From NCBI GenBank assembly GCA_900553295.1, contig USCR01000152.1, forward strand, positions 1-5,445: a stretch of DNA of 5,445 bases. Reading direction: 5' to 3'. This stretch comes from an uncultured Eubacteriales bacterium (GTDB lineage: Bacteria; Bacillota; Clostridia; Christensenellales; Aristaeellaceae). A program made the position numbers and the translations under genes. This document shows, in pieces, positions 1-3,429 of this stretch (positions are counted from its first letter, which is position 1; each line of letters starts with the position of its first letter). The notes below the pieces were generated by a model, which saw only the letters and a program-made list of their open reading frames with translations, did not search any database and was not told the DNA's origin.

Positions 1-288
1 CGCCTTGCACGCGCGGCAGTCCATCAGCGGGTCGTTGAAGCCGCCCACGTGGCCGGAGGCTACCCACACCTCCCGGTTCATCAGGATGGCGCTGTCCAGG
101 CCGGTGTTGTACTTGCTTTCCTGGACAAACTTCTGCCACCAGGCCTTCTTGACGTTGTTTTTCAGCTCCACACCCAGGGGGCCGTAGTCCCAGGTGTTGG
201 CCAGGCCGCCGTAAATCTCGCTGCCCGCAAAAATAAAGCCGCGGTTCTTGCAAAGAGCCACCAGCTTATCCATCGTGAGCTCCGCCAT
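1..288 (-). CDS. glyQS: Glycine--tRNA ligase, dimeric type (N-terminal part, cut by window edge)
   Basis: This enzyme charges tRNA-Gly with glycine in the cytoplasm, using ATP. Only the first 96 codons are present and the frame stays open to base 1. The translation has the hallmark start of the class II alpha2 glycyl-tRNA synthetase: [20 protein letters not shown] (residues 14-33), then [18 protein letters not shown] (34-51), [15 protein letters not shown] (77-91), and C91-x2-C94, which begins the metal-binding cysteine cluster of this family. This is the single-chain form, not the separate GlyQ/GlyS subunits. The ATG at 288 is preceded by GAGGGAGG (297-304) at good spacing; Met6 is an internal alternative with no such site. 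The gene follows the terminator of the isomerase gene and has its own promoter, so it is probably transcribed independently. Family assignment is near certain; the full length cannot be seen. Confidence 0.96.
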   Translation of the reverse strand, partial: MAELTMDKLVALCKNRGFIFAGSEIYGGLANTWDYGPLGVELKNNVKKAWWQKFVQESKYNTGLDSAILMNREVWVASGHVGGFNDPLMDCRACKA

Positions 289-327
289 TGCGTTTTCCTC
301 CCTCATGTGCATGTCAATACTCTATGT

Positions 328-356
328 ATCATAGGCGCAAAGCCAGGTTTTGTCAA
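328..356 (-). promoter_or_regulatory. Sigma-A-type promoter of glyQS
   Basis: Read on the minus strand, a perfect -35 TTGACA (351-356) is followed after exactly 17 bases by -10 TATGAT (328-333, five of six consensus bases). Transcription should start near 321, giving a leader of about 33 bases that contains the GAGGGAGG ribosome binding site. The leader is too short for a T-box riboswitch, which often controls aminoacyl-tRNA synthetase genes in Firmicutes. Confidence 0.85.
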
Positions 357-378
357 GGTAAAACCCATGTCCCCAGGG

Positions 379-417
379 AAAAAACAAAGTGGAGGAGCCA
401 GCGCTGCTCCTCCACTT
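379..417 (-). terminator. Intrinsic terminator of the isomerase gene
   Basis: A perfect 12-bp inverted repeat (arms 387-398 and 406-417, 7-base loop) lies 23 bases past the stop codon of the 441-1853 gene. On the minus strand it is followed by a T-rich tract with six consecutive Ts (379-384). This is a textbook Rho-independent terminator. It separates the isomerase gene from glyQS, whose -35 box lies 22 bases further on. Confidence 0.93.
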
Positions 418-440
418 GGCATGGGTAATGCTGTTAGACT

Positions 441-1853
441 TTACTCCGCGGCGGGCGCTTCGGTGGGCGCCTGGGTGGCCTGAGCCTGATCCACCTGCAT
501 GTAGGCGTTGCCGGCGTCGGTGTAGATTACTTCCGCCTCGGATACCCAGGCATCGAGCTTTTCACCAAACAGGGTGTTTTCCTTGTCCGTTATCAGGCTC
601 TGGGTCAGGGTGTTCTTGATCTCGTCGGTGTATTCCACGGGGCCGCCGGGCACGTCCCGCACATAGCACACGATGTACACCCCATGGGTGCCCACATAGG
701 GCTCGGATACCTCGCCGATCTCATCCACGGAGAAGGCAGCGCGCACAAAGGCGGGATCAAAGTAGATGCTGTCCATGCTCACGCTGTATCCCTGGGACTT
801 GTAGGGCTCTTGGGTCATGCCGGGGTCGGTGTTGTATTCCGCGATCAGGTCGGCAAAGGGCGTGCCGGTGGCCAGCTTGGCCTTGATCTCGTCCACGGTG
901 GGCTGCACGGAGGCCAGGATGGCCGCGTAGGCAGCGTCCACGTCCGCCTGGGTGACGGGGGTGGCGGTGGGTTCGGCGGAAGCGTCCGCGGTGGCGGAGG
1001 CATCTCCCTCGTTGGCCTTCTCCGCCTCATCCTGCGCCTCTTCCAGGGAAGCCTGCAGGCCCTGATAGTTGCTCATCAGCTCGGAATCCACCTGCAGCAG
1101 GATCTGGGTCACACCCCGATATCCTTCGGGCACGTAGTAGGGCGTCATGCCAAAGTAGTACAGTGCCTGTTCGTACATGGAGGGGTCCGCATAGGTCTGC
1201 TTGTCGGCTTCCACCTGGGCGTCAAAGGCGGCGCGCACTTCCTCGTCGGTAACAGTGGCGTCCTTGACCATGTCCGCGTAGAGACGCTCATAGATCATGT
1301 CCTGACGCAGCGAGGCAGTCAGCGCCTCCAGGGTGTAGCCCTGAGCCTCCAGGGCAGCAATAGCGTTTACCCGCGCGGTCGCCTTGTCCGCGTCGGTGGC
1401 GTCCTCGGCCAGGCCGGCGTTGTTGGTGATCCAGTTTTCAATTTCGGTGTCCAGGGTTGCCTGGGCATCCTGCTGCAGCTGGGTTTCCTCCTCGGCGGTG
1501 AACTGGCCAAAGCCCAGCTCCTTTGCCTTCTGGAAGAACACGGCCTGCTCCACGCTGCCCTGGATGGCTGCCTGCTGAATGTACGCGGTCAGCTCGGGGT
1601 TGGTGATGTCAAAGCCCTGGGAGTAGTACAGGTACAGCAGGTAGTAAGCGTAGCTGTCCACGTCGGACTGCATCAGGTTTTCACCATTGACCACAGCCAG
1701 GACCGTGTCCTCCTGGGCGGTGTCCTCTGCCACGCTTTCGCTTTCCACCTCGGCTTCCTCGGAGGCGGGCAGCTCGGGCAGTTCAGCCAGGGCGCAACCG
1801 CCCATCAGGCACAGCGCCAGCAACAGCGCCAACAAACGGGAGAAGTTCTTCAT
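441..1853 (-). CDS. Secreted PrsA/SurA-like peptidyl-prolyl isomerase (parvulin-like), probable lipoprotein
   Basis: Likely an extracytoplasmic foldase of 470 residues. The start at 1853 is chosen because it has an upstream AAGGAA site and is followed at once by a signal peptide (MKNFSRLL, then a hydrophobic leucine/alanine run); an in-frame ATG further upstream at 1967 would bury the signal. LMGGC gives a lipobox with Cys20, although ALA|E at 21-24 could also be cut by signal peptidase I. An acidic linker (about 24-49) leads to VLAVVNGENL (51-60), the usual opening of SurA/PrsA N-terminal chaperone domains, followed by a helical region. The parvulin-like part starts at GVTQILLQVD (247-256) and resumes at GTPFADLIAEYNTDPG (330-345), DPAFVRAAFS and GEVSEPYVGTHGVYIV (380-395). 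Between its first strand and first helix is a linker of about 55 residues rich in Ala, Ser, Thr and Glu. The tail (about 455-470) is similarly low in complexity. The two usual active-site histidines appear replaced by Gln250 and Tyr393, so isomerase activity is doubtful; chaperone function may remain. Confidence 0.87.
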   Translation of the reverse strand: MKNFSRLLALLLALCLMGGCALAELPELPASEEAEVESESVAEDTAQEDTVLAVVNGENLMQSDVDSYAYYLLYLYYSQGFDITNPELTAYIQQAAIQGSVEQAVFFQKAKELGFGQFTAEEETQLQQDAQATLDTEIENWITNNAGLAEDATDADKATARVNAIAALEAQGYTLEALTASLRQDMIYERLYADMVKDATVTDEEVRAAFDAQVEADKQTYADPSMYEQALYYFGMTPYYVPEGYRGVTQILLQVDSELMSNYQGLQASLEEAQDEAEKANEGDASATADASAEPTATPVTQADVDAAYAAILASVQPTVDEIKAKLATGTPFADLIAEYNTDPGMTQEPYKSQGYSVSMDSIYFDPAFVRAAFSVDEIGEVSEPYVGTHGVYIVCYVRDVPGGPVEYTDEIKNTLTQSLITDKENTLFGEKLDAWVSEAEVIYTDAGNAYMQVDQAQATQAPTEAPAAE

Positions 1854-1901
1854 GCTCGGTTTCCTTTCTTGACCGCGCTCAGTGCGCGAAATCTTAGCAA
1901 C

Positions 1902-1930
1902 ATTATGACACGAAACGGCCCCGGGCGCAA
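1902..1930 (-). promoter_or_regulatory. Probable extended -10 promoter of the isomerase gene
   Basis: On the minus strand, TGTCATAAT (1902-1910) forms an extended -10 element, TG-N-CATAAT. A weak -35 TTGCGC lies at 1925-1930 with a 17-base spacer. Transcription would begin near 1895, leaving a leader of about 42 bases. The -35 box falls inside the hairpin listed at 1917-1951. The -35 match is poor (three of six), so this is a moderate call. Confidence 0.5.
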
Positions 1931-1951
1931 GTACCTGCATGCCCCGGGGCC
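1917..1951 (-). terminator. GC-rich hairpin, weak terminator candidate after the coiled-coil gene
   Basis: GGCCCCGGG (1917-1925) pairs perfectly with CCCGGGGCC (1943-1951), and GCA/TGC (1927-1929 with 1940-1942) extends the stem past a one-base bulge. It begins five bases after the stop codon of the 1957-2250 gene, where an intrinsic terminator is expected. The bases after the stem on the minus strand read GTTTCG, a poor U-tract, so termination is probably inefficient and some read-through into the isomerase gene is likely. Confidence 0.5.
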
Positions 1952-1956
1952 AAAAG

Positions 1957-2250
1957 TTACAGACCATTCAAATCATTGCAAGAATTTTCCGCAGGCTCCT
2001 TCATGGGCAGCGCGCCGCATCCCCGCAGGCGGCCGGTCATGGCGGAGAGGATCAGCTTTTGCCCCAACAGCTCCCGGAAGCGGGCGGTTTTCGTCTTGCC
2101 CTCCAGGCGCAGGGCGCTGAGCTGCTGGGAAAGGCGGGCCTCCTCGGCCAGCACATCCTCCATCATGGTTTCCAGGCGGCTGAGCCGGCGCAGGGCCTCC
2201 GCTTCCCGGCCGGGAAGCAGCTCCCCCTCCCGCGTGGTGGTTCGTTCCAT
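1957..2250 (-). CDS. Small coiled-coil protein of unknown function (97 aa)
   Basis: I do not recognise a named family. The 97-residue product has no signal peptide or membrane segment. Residues about 12-60 form a charged helix with heptad-like leucines (EALRRLSRLETMMEDVL, then ARLSQQLSALRLEGKTKTAR), consistent with a coiled coil and self-association. The segment GKTKTARFRELLGQKLILSA (51-70) is distinctive and resembles a motif I associate with short uncharacterised clostridial proteins; this is memory, not a search. The last 20 residues look disordered. The reading frame is supported by an AGGAGGG site at ideal spacing and by sensible amino-acid use; the competing frame in the same place (1973-2254) is Gly/Pro/Ala-rich. 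The gene starts 13 bases after the nucleotidyltransferase gene, so the two are almost certainly co-transcribed and may act together. Confidence 0.8.
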   Translation of the reverse strand: MERTTTREGELLPGREAEALRRLSRLETMMEDVLAEEARLSQQLSALRLEGKTKTARFRELLGQKLILSAMTGRLRGCGALPMKEPAENSCNDLNGL

Positions 2251-2257
2251 ACACGTG

Positions 2258-2264
2258 CCCTCCT
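2258..2264 (-). promoter_or_regulatory. Ribosome binding site overlapping the upstream stop codon
   Basis: AGGAGGG on the minus strand starts with the last A of the nucleotidyltransferase TAA (2264-2266) and sits 7 bases before the ATG at 2250. This fixes the start of the 97-residue gene and suggests translational coupling: ribosomes ending on the first gene are placed directly on the next. Confidence 0.85.
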
Positions 2265-3163
2265 TAGGCCTTTACGTCATAGGTGGGGTCAATGGCCTTG
2301 AGCTCCCGGAAGGTGTCAATCTCGCAGATGTCCTGGAAGGTGCACTCCCGCACCTCCACCTTGTACTCGTTGATGAAGTACTCCAGGGGCACCAGGTCCC
2401 ATTCCCGTTCCTTTCCTCCGGGCATGTCAAACACGGCCTTCAGGTGCTCGGCCAGCCGGGCGCCGTCCGCGGCGGTCCAGTAGCTGATGCCGAACATGTG
2501 CATGCAGTTCTCCCCGCCGATGCCCACCCGGGCAATGTACCCGTTTTTCATGTGGAAGCACCAGTCCTCCGTTTTGCTCACGGGTACGCCCAGGTAATTG
2601 CTGCAATACTGGTACTTGGTAATCAGCCCGGGATTGTGCAGCACCAGGTCCGCCTCCAGCACATAGGCGTTTTGCAGCAGATACCGCGCGCACATGAGAG
2701 AGGCGATGTTCTTGGCCTCGTTGTAGGCGGGGTTCTCAATGAACTTGATCATGGGATACTTGAACAGCAGCTGGTCGAATTGCTCGGCCAGGTATCCCCG
2801 TACAATGTAAATCTCCTGGATGCCCGCGGCCACCACCGCGTCCAGCAGGGTGTCGATCATGCGCGTGCCGTTGACGCGCACCAGGGGCTTGGGGGTGTTC
2901 AGGGTAATGGGCACCATGCGGGAACCAAAGCCCGCGGCCACGAATACCGCCCGCTTGGCCCGGTAGGGTTCCAGGGCGGCCAGGCCCTGGGGGGTCAGCT
3001 GGTTTTTCTGGACGTAACCCAGCTCCTGCAATTCCTTAAGGGTTTTGTTCACCGTGCCCACGGACCGCCCCGAGGCGGCGGCCAGCTCCCGCTGGGTGGG
3101 CGTGCGGCTTCCCGCGGCCTCCAGGTTGGTCATCAGGTCAAACTGCGTGCGGCTCAGGCCCAT
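2264..3163 (-). CDS. licC: Winged-helix domain fused to a LicC-type nucleotidyltransferase (probable CTP:phosphocholine cytidylyltransferase)
   Basis: The 299-residue protein has two parts. Residues 1-69 form a MarR-type winged helix: SRTPTQRELAAASGRSVGTV (19-38) is the helix-turn-helix, followed by NKTLKELQELGYV and a wing ending in LTPQG. Residues 71-299 are a nucleotidyltransferase: VFVAAGFGSRMVPITLNTPK (73-92) is the nucleotide-binding signature with Lys92, then IYIVRGYLAEQFD (118-130), EADLVL (170-175, metal-site aspartate) and the LicC-like features EDWCF (199-203), GISYW (225-229), EWDLVP (254-259) and CEIDTF (280-285). LicC makes CDP-choline from CTP and phosphocholine for decorating surface polymers. 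The relative PntC activates aminoethylphosphonate, so the exact substrate is not certain. The ATG at 3163 has an AGGGGAGGAT site upstream (3171-3180). No choline kinase (LicA) lies beside it here; its operon partner is the 97-residue protein. The winged helix suggests DNA or ligand sensing, perhaps autoregulation through the dyad in the upstream intergenic region. Confidence 0.86.
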   Translation of the reverse strand: MGLSRTQFDLMTNLEAAGSRTPTQRELAAASGRSVGTVNKTLKELQELGYVQKNQLTPQGLAALEPYRAKRAVFVAAGFGSRMVPITLNTPKPLVRVNGTRMIDTLLDAVVAAGIQEIYIVRGYLAEQFDQLLFKYPMIKFIENPAYNEAKNIASLMCARYLLQNAYVLEADLVLHNPGLITKYQYCSNYLGVPVSKTEDWCFHMKNGYIARVGIGGENCMHMFGISYWTAADGARLAEHLKAVFDMPGGKEREWDLVPLEYFINEYKVEVRECTFQDICEIDTFRELKAIDPTYDVKA

Positions 3164-3197
3164 GCAATGTATCCTCCCCTTCGTTCAATACGAGAGC

Positions 3198-3226
3198 ATT
3201 ATATACCCGCCGGTGAACAAATGCAA
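3198..3226 (-). promoter_or_regulatory. Promoter of the nucleotidyltransferase/coiled-coil operon
   Basis: A perfect -10 TATAAT (3198-3203, minus strand) lies 17 bases from a weak -35 TTGCAT (3221-3226). Start of transcription is expected near 3191, giving a leader of about 28 bases with the ribosome binding site. A weak -35 beside a perfect -10 is consistent with a regulated promoter. Confidence 0.75.
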
Positions 3227-3229
3227 GAA

Positions 3230-3246
3230 AAGCCGCGTCGCCGCTT
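3230..3246. promoter_or_regulatory. 17-bp imperfect dyad between divergent -35 boxes, candidate operator
   Basis: AAGCcGCGtCGCcGCTT is symmetrical at seven of eight base pairs around the central T at 3238. It begins three bases past the minus-strand -35 box (3221-3226) and overlaps the first two bases of the plus-strand -35 TTGACA (3245-3250). Its size suits a dimeric winged-helix regulator. The symmetry and position are seen in the sequence; binding by the nearby winged-helix protein or any other factor is inference. Confidence 0.42.
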
Positions 3247-3273
3247 GACAAAAAAAGGCGTTTCTTTTACAAT
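3245..3273 (+). promoter_or_regulatory. Strong sigma-A promoter of the helD gene
   Basis: A perfect -35 TTGACA (3245-3250) and -10 TACAAT (3268-3273, five of six) are separated by exactly 17 bases. Transcription should start near 3280, leaving an unusually long leader of about 150 bases before the helD start codon. Confidence 0.9.
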
Positions 3274-3279
3274 AGACAA

Positions 3280-3429
3280 ACCTTGGGGCGCACTCGCCCC
3301 GCCCATGCTTGCAGCATCATATGCGTAAGCCTCTGCGATCAGGAAACGGGCAAAATTTCACCGTTTCAAAAAACGCGGGGGTTTTTTAGCCTTTTTTGGC
3401 CCCCGCCCATGGAAAGGCGGCGATATCCC
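3280..3429 (+). promoter_or_regulatory. Structured 5' leader of helD, possible RNA regulatory element
   Basis: Four successive hairpins can be read in the leader. First, GGGGCG/CGCCCC (3285-3290 with 3295-3300), with a CACT loop. Second, 3307-3330: GCTTGC with GTAAGC (one G-U pair), a bulged A, then GCAT/ATGC around a CAT loop. Third, GAAACGG/CCGTTTC (3343-3349 with 3361-3367). Fourth, GCGGGGG/CCCCCGC (3375-3381 with 3400-3406), whose loop holds two T6 runs (3382-3387 and 3392-3397). The ribosome binding region GGAAAGGCGG (3411-3420) lies four bases beyond the fourth stem. An alternative pairing of GCCTTT (3389-3394) with AAAGGC (3413-3418) would hide it. I do not recognise a known riboswitch class. 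Pairings are by eye, without folding energies. Confidence 0.5.

Noticed and set aside
1874..1888. CGCGC/GCGCG short inverted repeat in the isomerase leader
   Set aside because: The stem is only 5 bp in GC-rich DNA with nothing else to support a function.
1854..1967. N-terminal extension of the isomerase to the ATG at 1967
   Set aside because: It would overlap the coiled-coil stop codon and the hairpin, bury the signal peptide 38 residues in, and ignore the AAGGAA site before 1853.
684..2120. 478-codon open frame on the plus strand
   Set aside because: It lies opposite the isomerase gene. The translation is a Gly/Val/His/Leu-rich string with no domain and no ribosome binding site, caused by GC-rich codon bias.
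1973..2254. Alternative 93-codon frame overlapping the coiled-coil gene
   Set aside because: Its start is only 4 bases from the ribosome binding site and the translation is Gly/Pro/Ala-rich low complexity, whereas the 1957-2250 frame gives a well-formed amphipathic helix.
1976..3328. 450-codon open frame on the plus strand
   Set aside because: It is antisense to the coiled-coil and LicC-type genes and runs across their promoter. Composition is unlike a real protein and the start is unsupported.
3280..3330. Rifampicin-associated element, which controls helR genes in actinobacteria
   Set aside because: I do not see the expected inverted repeat, and the genes and promoters look clostridial rather than actinobacterial.
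3283..3429. N-terminal extension of helD to upstream in-frame ATGs (3283, 3409)
   Set aside because: The 3283 ATG would be almost at the transcription start with no ribosome binding site, and the extension is unlike HelD. The 3409 ATG follows a C-rich stretch with no site.
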